From NCBI GenBank assembly GCA_033816765.1, contig CM066295.1, positions 496,001 to 560,000 on the forward strand: a stretch of DNA of 64,000 nt, given 5' to 3'. The stretch is from Nothopassalora personata. Lineage: Eukaryota; Ascomycota; Dothideomycetes; Mycosphaerellales; Mycosphaerellaceae. The notes beneath the pieces are model-generated. The model was not told the DNA's origin. It ran no database searches and saw nothing but the letters and a program-made list of their open reading frames with translations. Made by a program: the position numbers and the translations under genes. This document shows positions 17,501 through 30,732 of this stretch, piece after piece (position 1 is the stretch's first letter; the number at the start of each line of letters is the position of its first letter).

Positions 17501-20300
17501 CTCTATTCGATTAAGCTATCTCTTTACCTTATCTACTAGCGAACGCTACCGCTACGTAGGATTAATGTCGATAACGCAATCGTATTACTCGAATGTAAGT
17601 ACTCCTCTTCTCTAGTCGATAGCTAGATTGTGCTTTCTTAACTAAGGTATGCCTAATACGATCTTATAACTAGCTATATTAGTAACATCTAAGATAATTT
17701 CCTCGTAGTGCCGTTAGATTACTAGTAGTAACGGTATCGTCTCTCGTTCTACGCTAGGTAAGGATAATCCGTCTACCGCGATTAATTTATACCCTTCGTT
17801 CTTATATTAGGTTACGATCCCTTTAGTCCTAATAAATGCTTCGGAGGTAAAATTCCCGCTCGCTCCGGAGTTAATTATAACCCTAGTCCTATAACCGTTA
17901 ATAATTACTTATATTCGGAAGACTACTATTAATACTTAAGCTTATTATATATTACATAACTCCTTTCGGTCGCTCATTCCTAAGGAGTCGATCCTTTTCC
18001 CTATTCGTATATAGAACGTCGTACTTCGTGTCTTAAGGCCTCCGCTTAAACCTAGCGCGAGCCTTTCTATATCTACACCTATCTTCAGTAACGTTCCTAG
18101 ATCTTCTACGTTTCTAAGTAGAGTGCGCGTACGTGTTATACTACGTTACGTAATTTATTCGATATAAATGTTCCTAACGGTATAAGGTATCCGGTACCTA
18201 TTATTCGGCTTCCTATCGGTAGTCGTTCTATAATAGCGGTTACTAGGTTTTCGGTCACCTCTATAAGTAGGTATCCCTAAGCTATGCCTCGTAGAGTGTC
18301 GAGTGTTTTATCGAACTTAATAGAGTATAGCATTCGTCGTCCGCCTATTTTAGGTAGGAATTCTTCGTACCTTCTTTATAGGTATACGATTATATTATAT
18401 AGTTTCTTAGGTGCATCGATCGTAAAGGTTAGTTATTCGTTATCGTTATTAGTGTCGCTCTCTTCTCCTTTAGAGGAATCTTCTTCGCTTAATTCTTCCA
18501 GATCCTAGTTCTCTTTAATAGTATCTAGCCCGGTAGTTTCTTAACTTTCTTCCTATAGTTCTAGTAACTACGATCTATTCTATCCTAGGTCCTAGTTCTC
18601 TTTATCGCTTCTATCGTTGTCGAAGTAGGATTCGTCGATATCTACTTCTCGGAGCGTAGCATTCTACCTATAAGCCGCTCCTAGGGTTCCTCATATTTAC
18701 TATAGAAAATACCCTTCGCCTTCCTTAGCGGAGTAGTAGGTTTAGCACGAGTCTTAGTAATAGAAACGCTAATAAAGGGCTCCGTAACTATTTCGAGTAT
18801 CTCGTTCGATCTCGTAGTCGACTCTTCTTACTATTATACTAAGTTCTCGTTTTTCCTATTAGTAGAATTCCTTAAGCTCGTCGAGTTATACTATAATATA
18901 TATATATCTAGAGGCGAGTTCCCCGTAGGTAATCTAGAGGAAGTGTTCTAGTGCTTTATCTTTTATTACTAGTAACAATTTACTAACCCCTTTAGTTACT
19001 TTTTAAAGTTGGTCTCGTAATAACGAGAGGCGTTCCTAGGGATCGTTCGCAAGTACCTCGTTTATCTCGATATACGAGAGGTCTTATCCTAGCTTTTCTA
19101 GGATTTCTTATTTTACTTATTCGACCGTCTTTATTTCTACGGTTTCGGTCGTCTAGTAACTTCCCGAGGTGTCTTTTATCTAGATCGTGTTAAATTGGCA
19201 TATTCCTTTAAACTGTTGTAGCCGGTTCTATAACCTAAATGGTGTAGCTTCTATTAGTTGCCCGTAGTATCCTCCTCGTCCTTATAAGGGGTCTAGGAGA
19301 GGTATATTACTTCCGTTACTAACTCTCTCCTCTACTCCTCGAGTATAGTTAGTACCTCCTAGTAGTCCGACGCTACTCTCGAGTTTACTAGTTCCTCGTT
19401 ACATTATATTAAACTGCTTACGGCGCACTATATTTCTCTTACCGTAGCAGTCCCTTACTATATAACCTTCCTTACTACAGTTATAGTAAGTAAAGCTTCC
19501 TTTCGAATTCTTAGGCCCTTTCTTACCCCTGTTCTTCCTTCCGATCTTACGACCTTTCTCGGTAACGTCGAGTTCTATAGGCTATAGTCTATAGTATAGC
19601 TTATAGCTAGGCTTATTATTATTAAAGTTATTATAGTCCCTATTGCGATTGTCGTAGCCTAGTATAAATCCGGCCTTTCCGGATACCTTAGAGTCGTATC
19701 GTCGTTCTATAGCTCTCTCGTAGAGCTTGTCGTTAAGATTAATTGTAACTGTAATAAGATTGCCTAAGTTATCGATTCTTTGACTATCCCGTATTAACTC
19801 GTCTTTAACGTTTTCCTTTAAGCTACGTCGATATATAACTTATGAGGCCTTATTATCCTAATCGGTAAGTTGAGCGTATTCCTAGAATTTAGTAGTATAC
19901 TCGGTAGTAGACGTCTTCTAGGTTAAGTGTTATATAATACGAACGGCGGTAGCGACCTCGTTAGAGATCCTAAAGACGCTCTTTATAGCATTCTTAAGAT
20001 AGTTGTAAGACGTAAAGATTCTATTAGCGTTATTGGTACCGTTACTATCTAAGTAGGTTCTTAGGAAGGGTTTAACCTAATGCTATGCTCGTCCTCTTAA
20101 GAAGGTAGTAGCGAAGATAGGCTTAAGGTTCTCGGCTATAGAGTTAAATAAGAAGTACGTGTCTATCTAAGCTACCTAAGTGTTGAACTTATCTCGATCG
20201 CTATAGTAGAACTCTAGCTTACTAACCTTAAGGGATTTATTACCTACGTAAGTAGCTAAGGTATTAATAGCATCGTTCGCGGTCCGTAGTCGGGTACCTC
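14600..20300 (-). pseudogene. Gag-pol of element A with chromodomain, RIP-degraded
   Basis: Read on the minus strand through RIP stops. A CCHC knuckle near 19495-19445 (NCSKEGYIVRDC) marks the end of gag. Protease lies around 18000-17500. RT runs from about 17130 to 16530, with NGKLRLV followed by DYRKLNEITIKNRY, and its catalytic box near 16800-16785 reads YVDN in place of YVDD. RNase H and integrase follow towards 15300. A chromodomain (FEVERIL, then RYLIK, then KGY) lies near 14740-14630. Chromodomains of this class target integration to H3K9-methylated chromatin in related elements, which fits nesting here. No start codon or intact frame remains. Confidence 0.88.
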
Positions 20301-20371
20301 TATCTACTTTACTAGGGGCGGGTGTTCCCCTAGTACTCTATCGATCTCCTATTCTAGAGGGCGTTTAAAGC

Positions 20372-20773
20372 TATTAGGTTTAGTTAAACCTATAGTCTTA
20401 CTAAGTTAACTAATAAGTTAGGTAACCTTCGTTCGATCGAGATTTGTTCTCGTCGAGTAGGAGTAAGAGGGAGAGTAGTATAAAGCAGTAGCGAGGTAGC
20501 GGTTAGGTAAGGTTATATTCTAAATAGTAAGATTAAATAGTGAGTTAAACGCTTCGAAACTATAAGGGTTCTCTACGTTCCTAAATATAAGGAATACATT
20601 ATCTAGATCTATAGTATCTACCTATAGATCCTATAGATCTAAAGGGTCTATAGTGTCTATCGAGGGAGCGATAGATCCTCTATATAGGGGATCTATATTA
20701 TAAGACACGGATCCTAATGTCGTTACGTACTAGTACGGGGGAGCCCTAGGCCTATCGCGCTTAGACCGTAATA
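20372..20773 (-). repeat. 5' LTR of element A (402 bp), holding the empty site of element I
   Basis: The stretch CCTATCGCGCTTAGACC at 20751-20767 is uninterrupted here. In the other LTR the same stretch is split by element I with GCGC duplicated. Confidence 0.92.
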
Positions 20774-20778
20774 GATAG

Positions 20779-22740
20779 TATCGCGCGTTATTACGTAGGA
20801 GCTACCTCTACCGTATAGGACACTATCGTCGACCGTCTAGAGCGTACGGGTCCTCGGTAGTGAGTAGTCTACTCCCCCTAGACAATTATAACGTATACTC
20901 GTTAGCTCGTTAAGTCCGATTACTTCGAGTAGAAGTCGATCGAGTAGTAGAACGCCTTATCCTACATCGTCGAGGGTATACCCGAAGTAATCGCGGTCCT
21001 CCCTATAGGTAGCGGTAAGAGCCTACTCTTAATACTCCTAGCTACCTTCCCTAGGTACCGGTCTACTATCGTCGTACTACCTCTCGTCGCCCTCCGAGGC
21101 GACATAGTACGTCGCCTCTAAGAGGCGTCTATTTCCTTTATAGTCTAGGTACCTAGCGTTACCTAACACGCTTCGGTCGTACTCGTTAGTATAGAAGCGG
21201 CGGGTAGTACGGACTTCCTTTTATACGCCTACGGGCTTAATAATCGCCTCCTCCTTAATCGTATTATTATCGACGAGTGTTACCTTACTATTACCGCCCT
21301 AAACTACCGCCGCTAGGCCTTTACGAAACTACGGGAGCTCTATACAATTAATACGTAGTTTATATATCTAAGCGCTACCCTACCTCCGTCTATAAGCGCT
21401 ATCTTTATATAGTAGAACTATATTAGCTATCCCGTCGTCGTTCCGGTACGGACGCGACGACCTAACATTACGTACGCCTAGAAGCATTAGGCGGAGCGGT
21501 AGCTAGACTAGGACGTCGCCTATCTCCTCTATATATTTAAGGAGGCCGGCTTCTTCTAGCTATACTACCGGGTCGTCGTATATAGCTATACGCGCGCCGC
21601 CGCCTACGACGTCGCCGTCGCCCTCGGTTACGGGCTCTATATAGCTAAGAGCGGTACGGTAGAAGAGAAGGAAGCCGTAGTCGCTACGTAGATTGCCGAG
21701 ATAGGTTCGCGGTATCTCTCCTATACCTCCGCGTTTGCCGAGGGGTTTAACTACCCTTACGTACGTCTTACTATCTATTATAGCTAACCTAGGTCGATAA
21801 TCTTATTCGCTTAGTAGAGCGGTTGCGCCGGGCGGGACGGGTCGGAGGCTATATTAGTTATAATCCTACCGCCGGTAGATACGTCCTAGCCTTCCTCTAA
21901 CGCCGTTCGGGCGTATAGAGATAAACCGGATACCCTACCCCCCTTTACCGACGTAACCCTAGTCGAGCGGGCCGATCGCGAGTAGGCTACGCGGTTAGTA
22001 TCGTCTCGTAAATGTCTCCGACTTACTATTAGTACTATATACGATAGTAAGACTAGCGCTAAGTAGTATAGACCTAGCGAAGCGTAGTATATAATATATT
22101 AACGGGGTCTAGACGTACCTAACGCCCCGGTCGTAGACCCGGCCCTCGACGAACCCGTCCCTCGGCCCTATCTATACGATACTACTACCGAACTATATAC
22201 TAGTCGCGCGACCGGATAAGGCGACCTAGACCGGTATACCGCCTACCTAGCCCGTCTTACCGGTATCTACGCGTACTACTAGCTACGCGCCGCCTCCGAC
22301 TATAACTACCTATTCGATATATACCCCTATAAGGGCACGGTAATCTAGATAGGTCGTACCGCGCGGTAGGCTGCGTCGCCGAAGCCGTAGATCGCGCTAT
22401 ATACCGCGTACTATAAATATCTAAATCTATAGGCTATTTACGGCGTTAGCGTTCCTAGCTCGGCTATATATAGGAGGTCGTATACTAGGAAAGACATCGT
22501 CCTTCCCCTATATATTAGCGTGTTCGAGCGCGTAACCGGACCGCGGTAGATTTAGCGCCGTTTTAGTAGGCGATTCCCGCGGCTAGAGGATTACCTAGTA
22601 TAGCTCGGGACCGAGGCTAAATTCGGCGGTACGAGGAGTATCTAGGCTATAGTTATAGCGGTACGGGCGTTAGATAAGTTTAGGAATGTTAATAGTACTA
22701 GTACGTAACCGGTAGCTAGTAATAGGTAACCGATCTATCG
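20779..22740 (+). pseudogene. RecQ-family helicase core (telomere-linked helicase type), RIP-degraded
   Basis: A continuation of the frame interrupted at 2078. Read through stops, it shows the ordered superfamily 2 motifs: Walker A LPIGSGKSLLL at about 20999-21031; motif II IIIDEC at about 21264-21282, followed by Tyr where RecQ has His (CAT to TAT fits RIP); motif III LSATLPPS near 21366-21389; and motif VI SGCAGRDGS near 21815-21845, matching the QxGRAGRDG signature of RecQ. Such helicase genes lie next to telomeres in many fungi. The distance to the TTAGGG array (22 kb) and the direction towards it fit that setting. It is non-functional. Confidence 0.82.
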
Positions 22741-23979
22741 AATAGAATATAACCCGACTTAGATAGATCTACCGTAATATCCTAATTAGTAGATTATTGT
22801 ATATATTATTAGCATCTCTATACTATCTAACCCTAGTAACCCGTCTTAGATAGGTCTAATAGACCCGCTCGATTTATAGATTACTATATCTTCCCTTTAG
22901 TAATATTCTTCCCTCGAGATATCGGAACTCTCCCCTAGAATTCTTCGACCGCTTCCTAGCTTAATTGTACTACTCCTTAAGAATAGCGTACTCTATAAGT
23001 AGTTACCTTCGCTATAGAAGAGTAAGCCGGTCCTTAAGCTCGGCGTACCTACCTAGACGTTTAACGTCGGCCTCTTAAGACCTCTACCGGCGTTCTATAG
23101 ACTTAAGCGGGTCTATAATACTTTCCTAGTTAACCCGTTTCTACCTATACTCCTTACCTATAACCTTAAGCTAATCGTGCCCTACCGACATTTTATTATA
23201 CGTAGTAGCTCGTTCCGTTTAACCTAAAAGCTCGATAGGCGTAAGGGCGGCGAACTTAACTATACGGTTATACGGCACGAACTAGTATAGGTTATCGACT
23301 TATATATATAAGCCGTCAAAAACGATAAAGTAATATAACTACTACCCGCTCGGGAATAATATAACTTAGATTGTTTAGGTCGGACATATACGTATAGTAG
23401 TAACTAAGCGCTATAGCTACCCCTAACTTATATTAATATAGCTTATACTACTACCTACTCGAGAGTAATATAACTTAGATCGTCTAAGCCGAGTATATAC
23501 GTAGCGTACGTACTCGCCGGTAAGTACCGCCGAGTTTAGTATATATTAATTAGCAATTAATAGAGTTACGCGGTAGCGGTATTATACGTACACGCGCCGG
23601 GCCCGTACCGACGCTAGCGCGACGCTAGATCCGAGCTTATTTTCATTTATATTATAGCTTTAGATAAGTATCCTATTCTACTATACTAGATTACTAGTAA
23701 ACTTGGGAACGTCGTCTAGCTTTATAATATAGTCCGTTCTTACTAGACGGCCGGTATGTACGCGTAAACGTAAACGCGGCCCGCGGGTCTATACGTATAC
23801 CGGTAGAGCTTATCCTCTTTTTTCTCGATACTTAAACCTATCTATCTATATTATACTACCGCGCCGACTACTCTTTTCCGCTTACCTAGACCTCTCTAAG
23901 CTAGAGCACATTTCTACTATCTATTAGCCCGTACCCTATACCTACTCGATACGTAACTATACTAACTATACTAGAGCTT
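22741..23979. other. RIPped spacer with short palindromes, partly duplicated at 35180-35700
   Basis: No gene recognised. Palindromes of the type CTTAGATnGTCTAAG lie near 22757, 22852, 23370 and 23474. The segment from about 23450 to 23990 is clearly similar to 35300-35800, so it belongs to the duplicated unit upstream of both SNF2-like genes. Confidence 0.5.
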
Positions 23980-24645
23980 ACTATATTAGAGCGTAAACGC
24001 CGCCGCGACGAGGACCTACTCGACCCCGGACGCCCTACTAAGCAATCCGTCTTCTAGCGGCTACTAGTAAAGTCGAAGGCTATCATTAATAGTAATATAA
24101 CGCTATTAGACCTCGATAGCGTATTAGATAATAGTACTTCCCCTTTTACGACGAAGGACCCCCTCCTAAAGTAGCGCGCTAACTAGAACTCGAGCCCTAG
24201 ACGCCCCGCGAAGAGACCTACCTCTAAGCGGCCGGATATTAAGTCTAAGGAGTTCGTCGATAGCGAGGACTCGACGTTAGACCGCGATAGCGCTATTTCT
24301 CCCGTACGAAAGCCTCGTACTAAGAATCGTCGCGCCTATAAAGGCGAGGGAAATAGCCGGAGTCGGGTCGGGACTACGAAAGACGTTCGCCCTAAGTATA
24401 AAGCTTAATAGAAATAGTACCTCTAGGAGTACGCCGACTACCTCGAGGAGCTAGTCGCTAACGGACGGCCCGTTAGTCCCTTGAACCTAGCCTAGGGCAT
24501 CTACGTCTCCGGCCTTAAACTCTAGTAGATTAAGTCGTCGAATAATTACCTCCGTAGCTACCTCGGCGTAACCGACGTAGAGGACTTTAAGCCGCTCTAC
24601 GTACTACTCGCGCCTACCCTCTAATAGTAGGGTAAGGGCTATTAG

Positions 24646-24752
24646 GTATATATTTATCCCTATAAATTGCTTAAAAGTACCTAACTTAGAGAGGTCTAAG
24701 TTCTTCGCGTAGTTAGACTCGTCTAAGTTAGGGGCTTTTATTAGTTATTTAG
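24646..24752 (+). other. Introner-like intron in SNF2 copy 1 (107 nt)
   Basis: Donor GTATAT, acceptor TTTAG. It contains ACTTAGAGAGGTCTAAGT and TTAGACTCGTCTAA, and 24673-24690 is complementary to 24722-24739 at 16 of 18 positions. The paralogous intron at 36323-36429 has the same length and structure. Confidence 0.6.
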
Positions 24753-26130
24753 ATACGGACTTAGTATCTTCTAAGTTCGGTACCGATTAGCCGTAATCGT
24801 TACTCGGCCGCGTACTAACCCGTTAACTAGGACTCCTTCGGTATCGTATACGAAGATAGCGACAAGGAAGACCGCCCTAGTACTATCCCGAAGCCCTTTA
24901 TACGCTAATTCCTCGAACTAGACGCTAAGTCCCTTGCGGTACCTACCCTTACCGCCGACCCCGACGACGACACTACCTTTAATACGACTTTAAATAGCGG
25001 CGCCTTCCCTACTACTAGGCCGTAGAAAGGCCGTCGGGTATTACTCTACGCCCTCCGAACCGCTTATAAGATATATTGCGCCGTAAATAGGTACTAGGCG
25101 AAGATAGATCTCGAGTATTCTAATGTCCGCTATCTACCGGATATCTTCTTCGGTACTCCCCTCGACCCTACCCTGCCGGTCGTATACCCGGTCGAGGGCT
25201 TCCCTATACGCGGCGAGGACCTCTTCCGCGCGCTTAATATTATCTATTAGTACTACTACTATCGCTAGGTTAAGGGTAATAGTATAAGTAAGGTCCGTAG
25301 TAAGGACGACCTTACTAAGCCGTAGAATATCTAGAAACCTACGGGTAAATTGTCGCCCGTCGTCTACGTCCCGGTCGTACCCGCCCGTACTAATAACGAG
25401 TAGTAGGATCGCCGCTACCGAGTAGCTATAGCGACATTAGCCGATACTAGTAGCGGTATTCGAGGCATCTCCTCGTTCGAGCTAGCCGAAGAATACTAGG
25501 CCGCTCGTAATAACCGTAAAGACGCTACCCTAGCCGCGTTAGATAGCATTATTTACGGTTTATTCGGTATTACGCCTACTATAGAGTTTTTTTAGCGCCT
25601 CGATACTATAATACCGGACGTCCGCGACCGATTAATAGTCTACCTTACCGAAGGCGTAGAGATCCTATTCGAATCGCCGAGCCGTATTAATAATATAAGG
25701 TTTAAGGAGATTATAGGCCCGGAGGCGATTAGCTACTAGAAACCCTTCGCGCTATAAGAGCTCGAGGACGATGTTCCGGTAACGACGATAACCGGCAAGG
25801 CCTTTACTAAGCTAAGTAGCGATATAAACGGCTAGAGCGCCTACTTACCCTCCTTCGAAGACGCTATAAAGTATCTCGACCTAGATATTAAATACCGTTC
25901 GGACGGTACGAACGACCCGATTAGTAAACTCCCCTTTACTATCCGCGCCGGTAGCCTATGCCTAAAGCCCTAGTAGGCTACTACCGCTACCTAGGCGGCC
26001 CGTATACTTCGCTACCCTATACGCTCGTATATCCTAGGCGATAACGTCGGACTCGGTAAGACCCTAGAGGTCTACCTAATGTTAATACGACTAGCCGAGT
26101 AGACTTACTTAACGCTCCGGGACTACCGAG

Positions 26131-26254
26131 GTACGTCTCCCTTACGTTTAATTATCGCCTTACTTAGATAGGTCTAAGTCTTACGGTAGCTTAGACCCGT
26201 CTAAGTTAGGTATCGCGTTTATTCGCGTTTTACTCTATACTAATTCCTATATAG
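26131..26254 (+). other. Introner-like intron in SNF2 copy 1 (124 nt)
   Basis: Donor GTACGT, acceptor ATATAG. It carries ACTTAGATAGGTCTAAGT and CTTAGACCCGTCTAAG. It sits at the same place in the protein as the intron at 37753-37867 of copy 2. Confidence 0.55.
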
Positions 26255-27687
26255 CTACCTACTATACCTATCTCGAGGAGCTCGACGACGACGACTACGA
26301 CGACTACGACGACTACGACGATACGCCGGCACGCCGCGCGGCGTTTACCGAGATTACTAGCCCTCGCCTACTCTATCGTCCGGTCCTTACCGTCTACCCC
26401 CCTAACGGCCTATCCGCCTAGATTACCGACGGTACTAGATATATATATACACCTAGCTAGCGTAACTACTTCCGCGTAGTTATCTTCTACTCCCTCGGTA
26501 AGTCTAATATAACGACTCGGTCGGGTAACTACGAATATATTGTACTGAATACCTTAGCGGGTCTTAAGGCCTTCGTAGCTACCCTCGATCCTAACGATAT
26601 TATAACCTCTAAGACTATTATTATTACTACGAATTAGTTATAGTACGGGAAAGTCCTTAAGCCCGGCGTATTCTACTAGACCCGCCTTAAGAAGCGTAAA
26701 GCCCGTAAGGGCCGTAAGGATAGTAAGAACGGTAGACTATAGGCTAACGATAATAGCGACCTCGACGCCCGCGTAGAGACTACTACCGATAGCGACCCCG
26801 ATAGCGACACCGACCGCGACGGTATAAAGCCACGGCGGCTATCGCTAGGTCCGTCTTAGAAGTACGCGAGGCGACGTCCGCCGCTACCGGATATTACTAA
26901 TAACTGCCTATTACTTACTAACCCTACGATATTTAGTTACGTAGTTAGCGACGAGGCTTATAATCTCGTTAACCCCTATACCCTCTAGAGCGATACGATC
27001 TACTAAATTTAGCCCCTTATTAGCTTTATCCTAGTTACGGCTACCGTGTTCCGTAATACGATCGTAGACGCCGGCGCTCTACTCCGATTTCTATTTTAGT
27101 ATGTTAGGAAGCTCCTAGGACCGGAATTAGTAGAAGACGGCCTTAACCTAGCCTCCTACCGCTCGCTAGGCGCGGAGTTTACCCGGGACTACTATCGCGA
27201 TTAGTTCGCTATCCCCGATACGCCCTCTCCCCTCTACTAAGGCTATACTCTCGCCTAGGTCTACCTCGCCGCCCTCTATCCCGGCCGCTTTATCTAGAGC
27301 GTTACGGCTAAAGACGGCTCCGCTATTTTCTCCGCTCCGCTAGCGCTAGGCATTATCTAGCTACGCCGCGTTAAGGGCTAGAAGATTCGAGTCTTTAACT
27401 ACGAAATAGTTATCTACGATAGCATCCCTCCCCTAACCTTCGTCTACCTCGAGGCCCGGGCCGATCCTATCTCCACCGCCCTATACGACCTAGCCTACGA
27501 TATATACCTAGGCTCTAGTAAGGCGCCGAAGCTATTTACTATCGACGAGGACGACGACGCGATAGACACTAGCGGCTACGCTACCTCCCTACGCCGATTA
27601 CTCGTTCTTACCGCTAACTACCCGCTTACTACTCGACTACTAGCCTACCGCGTCGATACTAAGTCTAAGACCGTCTCTAAATTATAA

Positions 27688-27772
27688 GTTGCTCTCCGAC
27701 TTAGATTAGTCTAAGTCGTTAATTTACTTAGAACTTTCTAAGTTATATATATCTCCGCGCTATATTCTATAG
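27688..27772 (+). other. Possible introner-like intron in SNF2 copy 1
   Basis: Contains GACTTAGATTAGTCTAAGTC and ACTTAGAACTTTCTAAGT. The splice sites (GTTGCT, TATAG) are weak, so the exact limits are uncertain. Confidence 0.4.
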
Positions 27773-28910
27773 ACTAGGCTAACCGCGTCGTATAGGGCCT
27801 ATAGCGAGACCGATCCGTTCTCCTTCTACTACGCCTCTACGAAGAACGATCTCTAGTCTTATAAGCCTAATACCCGGGCCGAGTGTCTTAATTAGATTAT
27901 TCGGTCGTCCCTTAAGTATTAGATCTTAGTCTTCCTACTCTACCGACACCTAGTCTAGGGGAATGAAAAAGTTATTATCTACTACTACGAACCTATCTCG
28001 ATTATAATAGCGGAAATCGTCTATATTCTCCTTAGATTCGAGTACCGTATTATCCGGGCCGGTATTAAGAACCGTACCCGCGTACTCGCTAAACGAGCCT
28101 TTAATACCGACCCTCGTATATAGGTTCTTATCTATTTCTCGCGCTCGGCTACCGAGTCTACGAACCTTTAGGAAGGTAGCTATATTATAATCATTATAGA
28201 CTACCTAAGTCTACGCGCTATCTTATAGATAGGCGGCCGGATAAACCGAATCGGTTAGCTCTACGCTATAATATACTATATCCTATATACCGACGAGAGC
28301 GTCGACTAGGCGCTATAGGCTAAGTACTAAAGCCGGTTCGTCGAGTAGGTTAAGGTTACCGCTAAGATAGATCCCGTACGTATAGATACTATTCGCCGCG
28401 ACGACCCCTTCGGACGCCCGTAGGATAAGGAGTTCGTATTACGACTTACCGATAATAACGAAGAGGTCCTCGCCCGCTATAACTCCGATATCGAGGGTCG
28501 TATATTAAACGTCCTTACCGATACCCTTATATAATCTATATTCGGTATCCGTACTACTCGTATATACCCTGCCTAGCTCGACCTTAAAGATACGCGGAAG
28601 AAGAATATACTCCCGGACGAATAACTATTCCGCTTCGCTCTCGGTAGCCTTCCCGCGCGAGAGCTCCTTACTAAGCTTAAGGCCGAGAAGAAACCTACGA
28701 CCTCCGCTCCTACTAAACTATACCCCGACGCGCGTCTAGAAGTTAGCTTAACCCCTAAGACCGAGACGCCTAGTTTAGGCGTATATAAGTTCCGTAATAT
28801 CCTAGCCGCGAACTTTAATATGAAGAAAGTTACTATATATATCCTTAATACCGCCGATAAGGTTATATTGTCTTCTAACGCTACCCGTATCGCCTATCTT
28901 ACCCGGACCG

Positions 28911-29028
28911 GTAAGTTAAGTATGTTCCGACTTAGAAAGATCTAAGTCTCTATAGTAGTTAGATCTTTCTAAGCCGGGTCGTTTAGTTATCCGCTTTTAT
29001 CTAGGCTTAGTTACTAACTAGCTTATAG
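28911..29028 (+). other. Introner-like intron in SNF2 copy 1 (118 nt)
   Basis: A good donor GTAAGT, a branch-like TTACTAAC near 29011 and acceptor TATAG. Contains GACTTAGAAAGATCTAAGTC and TTAGATCTTTCTAA, which can pair with each other. Confidence 0.6.
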
Positions 29029-29159
29029 ATATCCTCGAGGCCGTAGTAAAATCCGTCGACTACCCCTCCGATTATATTAAGGCCGCGTTATCGGCCTCTC
29101 GTACTACGGATACCGCTAATAGGCGGGACACCCCGTAGCGCTCCCCTTCTCCTAATAGC

Positions 29160-29310
29160 GAGTCCGCCGACGACGAAGGCGAGTCTACCGACGGCGAAGG
29201 CGAGTCTACTAACGACGAAGGCGAGTCTACCGACGATAAAGGCGAGGGTAATAACGACGAAGGCGAGGGTAATAATAACGATAGCGAGGATAATAACGAC
29301 GATACTCTTT
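29160..29310 (+). repeat. Acidic codon repeats at the end of SNF2 copy 1
   Basis: Several units of GACGAAGGCGAGTCTACC type encode Asp/Glu/Gly/Ser runs just before the stop codon. Confidence 0.6.
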
Positions 29311-29749
29311 CGTAAGGTGCTAGATACCCGGGCTAGTTGCTTTAGATACGAAGAACTCCTCGCTACGTCCTAGGCGACCTACGGTATATATCGAGGCGGC
29401 TAGCGCTACTAGATACCCGCGGCTCTCAGGGTCGCGCGTAAGGGTTAGGTTAGTTCCGAATAGGCTACACGTATTAGGTAGTAGCTACTAGGCCTAGATA
29501 GATCTAAGTCTATAAATGTTTTTACCCTCTATCCTTCGGCTTAGACCTTTCTAAGTAATATATTATTTCTATTACCTATAATCCCGATGTCGTTTACGCT
29601 ACCCGCGTTATTACGTCCGACTACGCTTATGCCCTATTAAACGTAGCGCGTATAATACTACTCGTAATAAGCCGATATATATTGCTATACTTCGCCTTTT
29701 AGTTCGGCGTAGCCTAATCTTATATCGTTAGTAGAATCCCCGTAGGTTA

Positions 29750-30727
29750 GGGTACTATTAGCCGCTATCTAGTATCGTCGTAGACATTATTCTTTAGTAT
29801 ACCGAGCTCGGTACCCTATCGCGTTTATTCTTAGAGCTATCCTCGTTCGGGTATATTATAGAAGATTATATCCCTACTATTCTTACGTACTATGTCTATA
29901 GTATATCTAACGCTCTAGTCTTTCCTATTATCCGTCTCTTAGTAGCGATTATAACGCCTTAATACTATTATACCCGTCCTCGTATAATACCTCCTCGTAT
30001 TCTGCTCGATCGGCTAGGGTAGCGTCTAAGATTATCCGTATAGCCTCCTTTAGTTTCCGCCCCTAATATATAATATCGCGAGGCCCCTACGTAGAGGGCG
30101 GTAGCGTCTCCTAAACTCTCTTATTATTAGCATCCTTACTATTCGTCGCCTCTACGTCGGGTCCCTTCCGAATACGACCCTTCCTCGATCTCTTCGCGCT
30201 AATCGAGCCCCCGCCCCTACTCGATACTTTCCTCTTCGCGCTATAAACTAGCCCTGATAGAAGTCTATAGATCTCGATCTTATCCTCTTTTAGCTCCGGG
30301 AAGAAAGTATCGGCGCGACGACGCCCTATTTAGTTCCCGGTACTAATAGCTTATACTATATAATCGATATCGGTACCGATTACCGACGTCTTCTTTAATA
30401 ATCGCCTCGCGGACGCTCCCCTTATGTCGCTAGCTAGACGGTACTATCGAGCGCGGAGCTATTCTCTCTTTATATTAGCGATTAATAATCCGCCTTTATA
30501 ATAGGTAGCGATACTAAATAAGATACGTTTAGGCGCGCTTAATAGGTCGAGGAAGCTAAGGTCGTAACCGTCTCGTATATCGTTAAACTAATCTAGGCCC
30601 TATTTATCTTCGATAATACGTAGGCTACTACGTCGAGTAGCGTCTATCGAAGTGCCTAGTATAATATCTACCTTTACGAAGTTATTATGTTTAAGATGCT
30701 ATAGGAATACTATTAGCTCCCGTAGTA
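29750..30727 (-). pseudogene. Unknown minus-strand gene, distal part, RIP-degraded
   Basis: On the minus strand, long readable stretches (for example FNDIRDGYDLSFLDLLSAPK near 30570-30500) are broken by RIP stops. I do not recognise the family. A serine/lysine/arginine-rich region follows. Its upstream part continues beyond element B at 33178-33700, as the CCGGA target duplication shows. Limits are approximate. Confidence 0.45.
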
Positions 30728-30732
30728 CCGGA

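Larger units (their letters stand above)
2084..20773 (-). mobile_element. Element A: chromodomain Ty3/Gypsy retrotransposon, RIP-degraded, with nested element I
   Basis: The two LTRs are 402 bp each: 20372-20773, and 2084-2472 plus 13889-13901 interrupted by element I. They end in TGTTA/TAACA, with RIP changing these to TATTA/TAATA in the right copy. The 5-bp target duplication is GATAG (2079-2083 and 20774-20778). Without the nested element it is about 7.27 kb. Gag, protease, RT, RNase H, integrase and a chromodomain read from right to left on the minus strand, and the polypurine tract at 13902-13915 confirms that orientation. An additional ORF lies on the opposite strand next to the 3' LTR. 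All frames carry many RIP stops, so the element is dead. Confidence 0.93.
23980..29313 (+). pseudogene. SNF2-family helicase-like gene, copy 1, RIP-degraded
   Basis: The start is approximate; the end is TAA at 29311-29313 after an acidic repeat tail (units like DDEGEST, about 29160-29300). Reading through stops gives SNF2 motifs in order: Walker A GDNVGLGKTLE at about 26038-26070, a DEAH-like SDEAYN at about 26946-26963, and a motif VI GGRINRIG at about 28231-28255, which is followed by TAG where SNF2 proteins have Gln. The C-terminal helicase half (VIIYYYEP to SLRAIL) lies at about 27970-28230. At least three introns carry paired palindromes. A paralog at 35800-39029 has the same layout. Function is inferred from motifs only; SNF2 proteins remodel chromatin or DNA using ATP. 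Confidence 0.75.

Noticed and set aside
24670..29560. Palindromes CTTAGA-TCTAAG taken for a CRISPR array or MITE
   Set aside because: Spacing is irregular, spacers are not of uniform size, and most lie between splice-like sites, so introns fit better.
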